From Bog-473 sp963843365 (lineage in GTDB: Bacteria > Actinomycetota > Acidimicrobiia > Acidimicrobiales > RAAP-2), in NCBI GenBank assembly GCA_963843365.1, contig CAWJKG010000003.1:248001-312000 (forward strand): a DNA stretch of 64,000 nt. Reading direction: 5' to 3'. Of the stretch, positions 1 to 7,593 are shown piece by piece. The translations under genes were made by a program, and so were the position numbers. The stretch's first letter is position 1. Each line of letters starts with the position of its first letter. The notes beneath the pieces are model-generated. The model was given only the letters and a program-made list of their open reading frames with translations, was not told the DNA's origin and did not search any database.

Positions 1-1
1 G

Positions 2-1099
2 GCGCAATGGACCAACGGCTACACGGACTCGAACTCGGACATGGCTGTCAGGGCACAAGATGCCGGTTCCTCGTTCGATGGTTCCGTTTCAAGTGGGGGA
101 ACTTCGACCGCCACCGTGGCCATTTCGGCCTCTGCCTCGCCGGCTGTGGTTGGACAGCCCATCACTCTCTCCGCGAAGGTCACTCCAACCAGCTCCGGCG
201 CGGGCACGCCAACGGGATCGGTCACGTTCGCGTTGGCGGACCCGGCACCGACATCGGGGGTCGGGCGGCTTCCTCCGCTCGTGTGTGCGGGTGGTGACAC
301 GGAGCCGTTGAGCAACGGCGTCGCCACGTGCGCCCTGCCGGGACTGGCCATCGCGCAATCACCCGTATCGGTCCAGGCCACTTTCAACGGCTCGAGCGTG
401 TTCAGCAGCGCGGGCGCTGCACCCATCTCCGAACTCGTCGCACCCGCTCCTGTCGGGATCACGATCAGCTCCCGGCCCAACCCCACCCTGACTGGGAAGG
501 GGGTGGCGCTGACCGCCGTGGTGGCCGCGGCGGCACCTGGAGCAGGTCACCCGACCGGAACGGTCACGTGGACCGTGACGGACGCCGGCGGCGCAAATGT
601 CCCGTGCCGGGCCGAGAACGCCATCGTCAACAAGACGTCCGGGAGGACGACGTGCAGCATCGGGGCGGGCGCATTGTTCGCGGCTTCGGGTCCTTACACG
701 GTGACCGTGGCCTATCAGGGCAATGGGAGCTTTAACCCCGGGAGCGGGACCTTCACCGAGAATGTGAGCAAGGGAGCATCGAGAACCCGGCTGAGCGTCT
801 TGCAGCCGGCCGGCCCCGGAGAGCCGGCGAAGATCACGGCCGCCGTGGCGGGAGTTCCCGCCGTGCCCGGGGGTGCCACCGGGACGGTCACGTTCACGAT
901 CACCGCTGCAGGAGGTGCATCCACTGTCAACTGTGATGGCGGCGATGCCGTGGCACTTTCCGGAGGCCTGGCGACGTGCACTGTCTCGTCGGCGCTCGTG
1001 TTCAGCGGCTCTCCCTACCTCGCCTCCGCCACGTACGGAGGTGACGGAAACTTCGCCGGGAGCTCCGCCCCCCCGCGACCGATCAAAGTCCCGAAGTAG
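2..1099 (+). CDS. Ig-like repeat surface/secreted protein, 5' end outside the window
   Basis: The reading frame is open from base 2, so the true start lies to the left of the window and 365 codons plus the stop are visible. Three repeats of about 100 residues follow each other. Each has a strand of the type PTGTVTF, a pair of cysteines about 20-30 residues apart (for example VCAGG with ATC, VPC with TTC, VNC with ATC) and ends with an aromatic Y.GN/GD.NF motif. This matches bacterial Ig-like repeats (Big_3_5 type). Such proteins are usually exported and act as adhesins or surface stalks. No membrane anchor or sortase signal is seen at the C-terminus. The function is inferred only from the fold. 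Confidence 0.75.
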   Translation, partial: AQWTNGYTDSNSDMAVRAQDAGSSFDGSVSSGGTSTATVAISASASPAVVGQPITLSAKVTPTSSGAGTPTGSVTFALADPAPTSGVGRLPPLVCAGGDTEPLSNGVATCALPGLAIAQSPVSVQATFNGSSVFSSAGAAPISELVAPAPVGITISSRPNPTLTGKGVALTAVVAAAAPGAGHPTGTVTWTVTDAGGANVPCRAENAIVNKTSGRTTCSIGAGALFAASGPYTVTVAYQGNGSFNPGSGTFTENVSKGASRTRLSVLQPAGPGEPAKITAAVAGVPAVPGGATGTVTFTITAAGGASTVNCDGGDAVALSGGLATCTVSSALVFSGSPYLASATYGGDGNFAGSSAPPRPIKVPK

Positions 1100-1162
1100 G
1101 AAGTCCTGGAGGAGGACTCGACGCTGGCATCCGGGCGACGCCTTCGCACTCGCCAGAACGTC

Positions 1163-1168
1163 GATAAT
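1163..1168 (+). promoter_or_regulatory. Candidate -10 element for a leaderless transcript
   Basis: GATAAT lies 6 nt before the GTG at 1175 and no Shine-Dalgarno sequence is present, so the mRNA probably begins at the start codon. Confidence 0.4.
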
Positions 1169-1174
1169 TGGTCG

Positions 1175-1780
1175 GTGAGCGAGAATGACAGTGTCTTCAT
1201 GGGCGACATCGGGGGTCGGTCGGCCGGCGGAGCGATAGGGACGAAGAGACGTGGCTTGACCGACCTCGCGTGGCCGGTGTGCTCGATGCTCGTCATCGCC
1301 GTCCCGGTTCTTGTCGTCGAGGAGAACTGGCACGGGCGCCCGATGATCGATGCTTCCAACGAACTGTGGTTGGTTCCAGCCGCCTTGGTCTGCGGCGCCT
1401 TCTTGTGGGGGGGTGCGTTGGCCGCATTCCGCCGGCCCCGCATGGCAGCCCTTTATGCGCTCGTTGCCGCCGCGTTCGCACTGGCTGTTCTGATGTTGGC
1501 CGATCTCTTTCGGCGATTGTTTGTCGTACATCAGGGGGTGCCGCAGCGGGCGGTCCTCGGCCTCTGGGTCATCGGGGCGGTCGCAGGTCTCGCTTTCGCC
1601 ACGGTGGGTGCCGTCCTGGGCCGCCGACTGCGACCCTCTGAGGGTCGAGAGGGTCGAGAGGGTCGAGAGGGTCGAGAGGGTCGAGAGGGTCGAGAGGTTC
1701 GAGATGTTCGAGATGTCCGAGATGTTCGAGAGGGTGCACCGACCGATGGGTCCGGACCGTCGCGGAGCCTTCGCCTCTGA
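1175..1780 (+). CDS. Small integral membrane protein with a charged tandem-repeat tail
   Basis: A 201-residue protein starting at GTG 1175. Hydrophobic segments at roughly residues 30-47, 64-83, 88-108 and 126-149 suggest four membrane helices. The last 50 residues are soluble and consist of six EGR triplets, one EVR and three DVR, encoded by a 9-bp DNA repeat (1640-1729). No family is recognised. The preceding gene ends 75 bp upstream. The tail may vary in length between strains because it is a tandem repeat; this is an inference. Confidence 0.6.
   Translation: MSENDSVFMGDIGGRSAGGAIGTKRRGLTDLAWPVCSMLVIAVPVLVVEENWHGRPMIDASNELWLVPAALVCGAFLWGGALAAFRRPRMAALYALVAAAFALAVLMLADLFRRLFVVHQGVPQRAVLGLWVIGAVAGLAFATVGAVLGRRLRPSEGREGREGREGREGREGREVRDVRDVRDVREGAPTDGSGPSRSLRL
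1640..1729 (+). repeat. 9-bp tandem repeat, ten copies
   Basis: Six perfect copies of GAGGGTCGA (1640-1693) are followed by GAGGTTCGA, GATGTTCGA, GATGTCCGA and GATGTTCGA. The unit is a multiple of three, so copy changes keep the frame of the membrane protein that contains it. Confidence 0.95.
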
Positions 1781-1938
1781 CTGATCGCCCGTGACCACGG
1801 ACCGAGCAAGCAGATCGTCCGGGCGCTGCGTCATCGGCATGAGCGACGAGGTCGTCTCTGGCCGCCTCTCGCCGGACCAATGCCAATTTTGTGCTCTCTT
1901 TGCGTATCAGTCCTTGCACGCGGCTGCTCGACTGAGCA

Positions 1939-2571
1939 GTGTCAGATTGGGTGTTGGTGAGGATGGTGCGCAGCGTGTCGCTCGTCCGCTCCGCCTATCT
2001 CAGCCTCCGTCACCGCGGCTGGTGCATTGTCGGCCGAGGAAGTCGCGTGCGGGTCGAGCGCGGGGCTCGAATCGAATTCGATCCGGGATCCCGGCTCATC
2101 GTCGGTGGGCACCGCATGGCGCCGGCGCCCAGCTGGATCGTCCTCGAGCGCGGAGCTCGCTTGTCGATTCGAGGCGAGGTCGAAGTCATCCGCGGCACCC
2201 GGGTGTGCGTGGGAGAGGGTGGTCACCTCGAAATCGGCGATCACTCCTACATCAACTGCAACTCGACAGTGACCTGTTTGGAGCACATCTCCATCGGGAG
2301 GGACTGCGCCATATCGTGGAACACGAACATCCTCGATGGGAACGGACATCAGCTCACCGTTGACGGAGTCCCCCGTCCCTCGCCGGCGCCGGTCGCTATC
2401 GGCGACGGGGTCTGGGTCGGTGCGGGCGCCTTCATTCTGTCGGGGGTGACCATCGGGTCGGGCGCTGTGGTGGGCGCCGGCAGCATCGTGACGAAGGATG
2501 TGCCGGATCGGGCCATCGTGGCGGGCAACCCTGCGAGAGTCATTGGCAAAAACGTGAAGTGGGAGAAATAG
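1939..2571 (+). CDS. Hexapeptide-repeat (left-handed beta-helix) acyltransferase
   Basis: A 210-residue protein with many imperfect [LIV]GxxxxI hexapeptide turns through its length. It ends in the typical tail IGDGVWVGAGAFILSGV, then GAVVGAGSIVTKDVP and AGNPARVIGKN, which is characteristic of the LpxA/WbbJ/maa-type transferases. These trimeric enzymes move an acetyl or acyl group to a sugar or antibiotic. The exact acceptor cannot be told; a cell-surface polysaccharide is likely. The start is uncertain: GTG at 1939, GTG at 1957 or ATG at 1963 are all possible and all leave the helix intact. Confidence 0.8.
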   Translation: MSDWVLVRMVRSVSLVRSAYLSLRHRGWCIVGRGSRVRVERGARIEFDPGSRLIVGGHRMAPAPSWIVLERGARLSIRGEVEVIRGTRVCVGEGGHLEIGDHSYINCNSTVTCLEHISIGRDCAISWNTNILDGNGHQLTVDGVPRPSPAPVAIGDGVWVGAGAFILSGVTIGSGAVVGAGSIVTKDVPDRAIVAGNPARVIGKNVKWEK

Positions 2572-3189
2572 CCGGGTCGGCCCAGGCCGCATCTCGTCTG
2601 TAGCGAATCGACGGGGTCGCAGATTTGATCACAGCCATCGCATCGCGACGTGGAGCATGATCCCCGGTTACGGACGTGGGTGCCACGAAGGACGACGAGT
2701 GCCAGCTGGTTCTGGACGTCTTCGAGGTCAGGAGGGCGACCCGTGAAATGGAGGAGGGGCGGCTCGCCAAAGTGTGCCGCCCCTCCGCTGACATCATGCC
2801 GACACGGGCGCGGCGCGCACTAGAGCCGACCGGGTTGATCTGACGCAACGGACGAACAACGGGCGCGGCCCAACCTCCGTTGCGATGCACCGAAGGTGGG
2901 GCCGGCCGCGGCCCCGGCGACAAACCGAAGACGCTGCTCTGGGATGGCGGGATGGAGCTACCGCCACAGAGAGACGAGCGAACGTTGGGGAGGCTGATAC
3001 ATGAATTCATGTCTGTGAATGCGAACCATGCGTTCAGCGCCGCCGGCCTGCCCCCAGGGTCCTCCGGTCCAGGCCCGGGGCAGGCACGCCTCTCAGCCGC
3101 CCTCACAGCTGCCTTCTCAACCGCCTGTCAGCCCGGTGTCGGCCCCGTGCCCTGTCAGAAGCCCCAACCCCCGCCCGGATGCCCAGGTT
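2572..3189. other. 618-bp gene-free stretch
   Basis: Open frames here on both strands overlap each other and resemble no family I know. The stretch holds a strong hairpin (2753-2786), a smaller GGGGCC/GGCCCC hairpin near 2897-2912, and a pyrimidine-rich segment with short CAGCC/CAGCT-type repeats at about 3085-3145 just beyond the 3' end of the RNase P RNA gene. A decayed gene cannot be excluded. Confidence 0.5.
2753..2786. terminator. Strong GC hairpin downstream of the acyltransferase
   Basis: A perfect 11-bp inverted repeat (GGAGGGGCGGC with GCCGCCCCTCC) encloses a 12-nt loop. No T-run follows on either strand, so it would be an atypical actinobacterial-style terminator or another RNA structure. 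It lies 180 bp past the acyltransferase stop. Confidence 0.45.
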
Positions 3190-3585
3190 GACGGTGAGCC
3201 GGCCTGTAGGCGGGATTCTGTCCGGCCCCCCGCCCCGATGAGAGGCGGAAGGCCTGGGTGGCCATCCATCTGAGCGGCCTACCTGGGGAGCGCCCTCTCT
3301 CGAGGGCCGGGCGAGCAACCCGTCTCCCACGCTTGGCCTTGCTCCGGGTGGGGTTTACCGAGCCACCGGGGTCACCCCCGGTGCTGGTGCGCTCTTACCG
3401 CACCTTTTCACCCTTGCCTGTGCGAGCCCGGAGGCCCGCCATCGGCGGTTTCCTTTCTGTGGCACTGTCCTGCGGGTCACCCCGACTGGCCGTTAGCCAG
3501 CACCCTGCTCTGCGGAGTCCCGACCTTCCTCGACACGGTCTCGCAGTGCGACCCGTGCCGCGGCCACCTGGCCGACTCACCGTCA
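3190..3585 (-). ncRNA. rnpB: RNase P RNA, bacterial class A
   Basis: Read on the minus strand, the about 395-nt RNA has the invariant GAGGAA core near its 5' end (3526-3531), an AGATGGATGGCC segment, and the conserved ACAGAA followed by CCCGCCTACAGGCCGGCTCACC at the 3' end. The 5' GGTGAGTCGGCC and the 3' GGCCGGCTCACC pair to form helix P1, which sets the ends to within a few bases. It is the catalytic subunit that removes 5' leaders of pre-tRNAs. It is divergent from xseA. The open frames crossing it are not genes. Confidence 0.95.
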
Positions 3586-3637
3586 CCCGCAATAGTGCCA
3601 CCGCCCGGACCGTGAGGGTGACCAGACACCACGTCGG

Positions 3638-3643
3638 TAGGGT
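3638..3643 (+). promoter_or_regulatory. -10 element of xseA (leaderless)
   Basis: TAGGGT ends 7 nt before the xseA ATG and no Shine-Dalgarno is seen. The same hexamer at the same distance precedes perR, rsmD and smc in this window. Confidence 0.6.
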
Positions 3644-3650
3644 GTCCCCG

Positions 3651-5139
3651 ATGTCCGGCGGCCCCCGTCAGCTCTTCGATCCCGAGGCTCCGCCGACGGT
3701 GGCCGCCCCGGATCTCCGGACCGGTTCCGGCGGGGACGACCAGGTTGACGAGGCAAGAGGGGACCGCCGGGGTGTCCACTCCATCGGCGCCCTCTACGAC
3801 CGGGTGGAGGGCGCGCTCAACCAGGCCCTTCCCCGCAACCGGCACCTCTGGGTCAGCGGCGAAGTCCAGAGCGTCTCGGATCACCGCTCCGGCCATCTCT
3901 ACCTGAGCCTCGTCGACCCCGACGACGGGGGTGGTCGGCGCGATCGCCCGCGCGGCGGCGTGCCCACCCTCAACGTCAAGTGCTGGCGCACGACGTGGGC
4001 CCCGCTCCGGCACGGTCTGGCCAAGCAGGGCATCGAGCTCACCGAGGGCATGGTGGTGGTCCTGCGGGGCGCGCTCGATCTCTACCGGGCCAACGGACAG
4101 ATCAGCCTGATCCTGGCCGAGGTCGACGTCACCGCCCTGCTGGGCCAGCTCGCCGCCCAGCGGGCGCAGCTCCTCCAGGCGCTCGACGCAGAGGGGCTGC
4201 TGCGGCGCAATGCCGCCCTGCCCCAGCCGGCGCTCCCGCTCCACATCGGGCTCGTCGCCAGTCCCGGCACCGAGGGCTGTCGGGACTTCCTCGGCCAGCT
4301 CACCGGTTCGGGGTTCGCCTTCCGCGTCTCGCACGTGCCCGTCCGCGTGCAGGGCCCGGCTGCACCCGCCTCCATCGCCCGCGCCGTGACCGCGCTCAGC
4401 CGCAGCGACTGCGACGTGATTGCGCTCGTCCGCGGCGGGGGTGCGCGGGCGGACCTGGCCGCCTTCGAGTCGGAGGTCGTCGCGCGCGCCGTCGCCGTGG
4501 CGACCAAGCCGGTCTTCACCGGCATCGGGCACACGGGGGACGAGACGGTCACCGACATCGTGGCGGCGCGCGTCTGCATCACCCCCACCGAGTGCGGGCA
4601 GCAGATCGTGGCCGCGGCCGCGTCTGTGGTGGACGGACCACGTGGCGGGTCCCGCGGCGCGCCTGGCCCACCGCGTCCCCAGCTATCTCGCCGACGCGCA
4701 GACCCGTGACGCCCAGGCCCGCGGCCGCCTGACCGCCGCCGCCCGCCAGCAGCTGCGCGTGCACCGGGCCGGGCTCGCCCGGAGGGGTTCGTCCCTGGGG
4801 CGGGCCGCTCCCGACCGGCTGGCCGCCCACGCCGGGCGCCTGCGCGCCCACGCGGCGCGGCTCGGCCCGCTCGGCCTCGGCCACGTCCAGCGCCAGGACG
4901 AGCGCGTCCGGTCGTGGCGCCGGCTGCTGGCCGCCTACGACGTCGACCGGCAGCTCGAGCGGGGCTACAGCCTGACCTTGACGGCGGCGGGACGGCTGGT
5001 GCGCAGCGCGGGGACACTGGCCGACGGGGAGGAGATCGTGACCCGCTTCGCCGACGGTACGGTACGCAGCCGGGTGCACGCAGCGGGATCCCCGGGCGAC
5101 GACCAGGGCGAGGCGACAGAAGCAGGAGGACGTGCATGA
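3651..5139 (+). CDS. xseA: Exodeoxyribonuclease VII large subunit (frameshifted)
   Basis: The large subunit of exonuclease VII degrades single-stranded DNA to oligonucleotides together with XseB. The N-terminal OB-fold is seen (HLWVSGEVQSVS, GHLYLSL, VVVLRGALDLYRANGQ), followed by the catalytic core with CDVIALVRGGGA, FTGIGHTGDET and ITPTECG. The frame breaks at about 4610-4630, after QQIVAAAA, and continues in another frame (WWTDHVAGPAARLAHRV) through the coiled-coil part to the C-terminal AYDVDRQLERGYSLT, ending at 5139. Both halves match the family in order, so one indel explains the break. The start is ATG 3651, 7 nt after a TAGGGT; the frame upstream of it runs through rnpB antisense. 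It overlaps xseB by an ATGA. Confidence 0.88.
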
Positions 5140-5477
5140 CGGATCCGGACGAGTCCGTTCCGGTGGAACAGCTGAGCTTCACGGAGGCGAGCCGTGAGCT
5201 CGATTCCATCGTGAGCTTCTTCGAGCAGCGCGAGGTGGATGTCGACGTGCTCGTCGGCCGGCTCGAACGGGCCACCGCGCTGATCGACGAGCTCGACCAG
5301 CGCCTGCGGCGGACCCAGGCCCAGGTCGAGGAGCTCGTGCCCCGGCTCGACGCACTCGCCGGCAACGTCGGGGCCGACTCCGCGACGGGGGGGGGACGAC
5401 GATGCCTGACGCCGCCCACGATCGTCTGTACTTCCGGCAGTTGCTCTCGGGCCGTGATTTCGCGCGGGGCGACGTGA
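5136..5477 (+). CDS. xseB: Exodeoxyribonuclease VII small subunit
   Basis: XseB binds the XseA coiled coil and is needed for exonuclease VII activity. The protein shows the family core LSFTEASRELDSIVSFFE, then VDVLVGRLERATALIDEL and LRRTQAQVEEL. It starts at ATG 5136, overlapping the end of xseA. As written it runs 76 bp into the next gene through an odd tail. A run of nine G at 5387-5395 sits just before that tail. With one G fewer the frame would end at TGA 5407-5409, overlapping the next ATG in the usual way, so the tail is probably an artefact of a homopolymer error. Confidence 0.88.
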   Translation: MTDPDESVPVEQLSFTEASRELDSIVSFFEQREVDVDVLVGRLERATALIDELDQRLRRTQAQVEELVPRLDALAGNVGADSATGGGRRCLTPPTIVCTSGSCSRAVISRGAT

Positions 5478-6127
5478 TGGCCCGCCAGATGGTCAACTTC
5501 GTCTACCTCATCGGCGACCGCGAGACGGGCGAGGCGGTGGCCGTCGACCCCGCCTACGCGGTGCAGGACCTGCTCGACATTGTGGCCGCAGACGACATGC
5601 GGCTCACCGGCGTCCTCGGGACCCACTTCCACCCGGATCACCTGGGCGGGCAGATGGGGGGCTGGTCGCTCGAGGGGATCAGCACGCTCCTGCAGAAGGT
5701 GCAGGTGCCGATCCACGTCCAGTCCGAGGAGGTCCCCTGGGTCGAGCGCACGACGGGAGTCGGCGAGGGCGACCTGATCGCGCACCACAGCGGCGACGTG
5801 GTGCGGGTCGGGCAGGTCGACATCGAGATGATCCACACGCCCGGGCACACGCCCGGGAGCCAGTGCTTCCTCGTCGACGGGCGGCTCGTCGCCGGTGACA
5901 CGCTCTTCCTCGAGGGCTGCGGCCGCACGGACCTCCCCGGCGCCGATCCGTTGGCCATGTACGAGTCGATCCACACCCGGCTCGCCCGCGTTCCCGACGA
6001 GGCGATCCTCTTTCCCGGCCACCTCTACTCGGCGGACCCGTCGCAGAGCATGGGCGAGACGCGCCGCTGGAACTATGTGTTCCGCCCGCGTTCGGTGCAG
6101 GAGTGGATGGCGATGTTCGGGTCATGA
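5402..6127 (+). CDS. Metallo-beta-lactamase-fold hydrolase (glyoxalase II / persulfide dioxygenase-like)
   Basis: A 241-residue protein with the binuclear metal motif THFHPDHLGG at about residue 74, then HTPGHTPGS, the bridging aspartate in AGDTLF and the last histidine in FPGHLY. This order is that of hydroxyacylglutathione hydrolase and ETHE1-like enzymes. Likely substrates are thioesters or persulfides of a low-molecular thiol; the actual substrate cannot be read from sequence. It is coupled by an ATGA overlap to the flavoprotein that follows, which suggests a shared role. Confidence 0.82.
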   Translation: MPDAAHDRLYFRQLLSGRDFARGDVMARQMVNFVYLIGDRETGEAVAVDPAYAVQDLLDIVAADDMRLTGVLGTHFHPDHLGGQMGGWSLEGISTLLQKVQVPIHVQSEEVPWVERTTGVGEGDLIAHHSGDVVRVGQVDIEMIHTPGHTPGSQCFLVDGRLVAGDTLFLEGCGRTDLPGADPLAMYESIHTRLARVPDEAILFPGHLYSADPSQSMGETRRWNYVFRPRSVQEWMAMFGS

Positions 6128-7404
6128 GTGCCGCCGGGGTGCTGACGGCGGAGAGCAGAGTCATCGTCGTGGGCGCGTCGCTGGCCGGTTGGCGCACGGT
6201 GGAGACCCTCCGGGCGGAGGGGTACGAGGGCGCCATCTCCCTCGTCGGCGAGGAGCGCCACCTGCCCTACGACCGGCCGCCGCTCTCGAAGCAGGTGCTG
6301 GCCGGGACGTGGCCGCCGGAGAAGGCGGTGCTGGCGGACAAGCGACGATCGAGCGAACACCGGGTGCACGAGGTTCTCGGTCGCAGGGCGGTCGGGCTCG
6401 ACGCCGAGGCGAGGAAAGTCGAGCTCGACGACGGCACCATGCTGCAGGGCGACGCCATCGTCGTGGCGACCGGCGCCAAGCCCCGGCCGCTGCCGGGAAC
6501 GGAAGGGCTGGGCCAGCGGGACGGACTGTTCGTGCTGCGGACCCTCGACGACTCCCTGGCCCTGCGCGCCGCCGTGACGGCGGAGGAGGCCGCGCGCGTC
6601 GTGGTCATCGGCGCCGGCTTCATCGGGGCCGAGGTCGCTTCGACGTGCGCCGCCCTGGGGTGCCGGGTCACCGTCCTGGAGGCGCTCGACGTCCCGCTGC
6701 GCAACGTGCTGGGGACCGCCATCGGGTCGCACTTCGCGTCGCTCCATGCCGCCCACGGCGTCGACCTGCGTACCGGGGTCGGCGTGCAGAGCGTCCGCCG
6801 GGCCGCGGCCGGTGACGCGGAGACGGCGGGACCCGGCGGCGGGACCGGGGCGCTCGTCGTGGAGCTCGACGGCGGGGAGACCTTCCACGCCGAGGTGGTG
6901 GTGGTGGGCATCGGCGTCGTGCCCGCGACCGACTGGCTCACCGACTCCGCCCTGACCGTCGAGAACGGCGTGGTCTGTGACGACCGGCTCTTCGCCGCCG
7001 ACGGCGTCGTCGCGGCAGGAGACGTGGCGCGTTGGCTGTGGCGGCATGCGGACGGCGAGGAGCTCATCCGGATCGAGCACTGGCAGGTCGCGGCCGAGGC
7101 CGGCGTGGCGGCGGCCCGCAGCCTGCTGGCCGGGCGGCCGGACGCGCCGGCCTTCACCCCCATCCCGTACTTCTGGTCGGACCAGTACGGGATCCGTCTC
7201 CAGGTGTTGGGGAGCCCACGCGGCAGCGACGAGATCCATATCGCCGACGGATCGCTCCAGGAAGGCAAGTTCCTCGCGCTGTTCGGCCGCGCCGATCGGC
7301 TGCGCGCGGTCATGGCGATCGGAAAACCGAGGCAATTGATGGGATTCCGGCCGCTCCTGCAGGCGGGGTGCAGCTGGAAGGACGCGCTCGCCCACACGCC
7401 GTAG
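6124..7404 (+). CDS. FAD-dependent NAD(P)H-ferredoxin/rubredoxin reductase-type oxidoreductase
   Basis: 426 residues from ATG 6124, which overlaps the previous stop. The N-terminal FAD Rossmann motif (VVGASLAGWRTVETLR) is followed by LPYDRPPLSKQVL, the NAD(P) motif (VIGAGFIGAEVASTCAALG), the second FAD motif around VVAAGDVARW and a C-terminal reductase domain with PYFWSDQYG. This is the architecture of electron-transfer reductases of dioxygenase and P450 systems (BphA4, CamA, ThcD). It would pass electrons from NAD(P)H to a ferredoxin. No ferredoxin or oxygenase gene is adjacent, so the partner is unknown. Confidence 0.87.
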   Translation: MSAAGVLTAESRVIVVGASLAGWRTVETLRAEGYEGAISLVGEERHLPYDRPPLSKQVLAGTWPPEKAVLADKRRSSEHRVHEVLGRRAVGLDAEARKVELDDGTMLQGDAIVVATGAKPRPLPGTEGLGQRDGLFVLRTLDDSLALRAAVTAEEAARVVVIGAGFIGAEVASTCAALGCRVTVLEALDVPLRNVLGTAIGSHFASLHAAHGVDLRTGVGVQSVRRAAAGDAETAGPGGGTGALVVELDGGETFHAEVVVVGIGVVPATDWLTDSALTVENGVVCDDRLFAADGVVAAGDVARWLWRHADGEELIRIEHWQVAAEAGVAAARSLLAGRPDAPAFTPIPYFWSDQYGIRLQVLGSPRGSDEIHIADGSLQEGKFLALFGRADRLRAVMAIGKPRQLMGFRPLLQAGCSWKDALAHTP

Positions 7405-7462
7405 CCATGCACCGCCCGGCGCGGCACCCCGACCGGCGATCAGGTCCCGCCCGAAGAGGAAA

Positions 7463-7480
7463 TAGGGCCACTCGGCCCTA
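7463..7480. promoter_or_regulatory. Perfect 7+7 palindrome between convergent genes
   Basis: TAGGGCCACTCGGCCCTA has 7-bp arms and a 4-nt centre. It resembles a response-regulator box, but it lies between two convergent genes, so a transcription-ending hairpin is at least as likely. Confidence 0.35.
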
Positions 7481-7553
7481 ACGGAGCCCCCTCCGCTCGG
7501 CGTAGCTTGCCAACAGGACACATCGCTGGGAAGGGGGTCGCTCGGGTGGCGAG

Positions 7554-7593
7554 ATCTCCTTCTGGGGTGGCGGAAGCTTCCTCAGAAGGAGAT
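7554..7593. terminator. Bidirectional terminator-like hairpin overlapping the glpK stop
   Basis: ATCTCCTTCTG pairs perfectly with CAGAAGGAGAT (11 bp) across an 18-nt loop that itself contains GAAGCTTC. It spans the stop codon of glpK and could end transcription from both sides. Confidence 0.5.

Noticed and set aside
2540..3191. Two overlapping hypothetical genes on opposite strands in the gene-free stretch
   Set aside because: Both are low-complexity, match no family and lack start signals. Neither could be supported over noise.
3258..3650. N-terminal extension of xseA from 3258
   Set aside because: This part is antisense to the RNase P RNA gene, and XseA family proteins start near ATG 3651.
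7463..7480. DosR/DevR-type response regulator box
   Set aside because: The palindrome resembles such boxes, but it lies between two convergent genes, where no promoter is expected. A terminator role is more likely.
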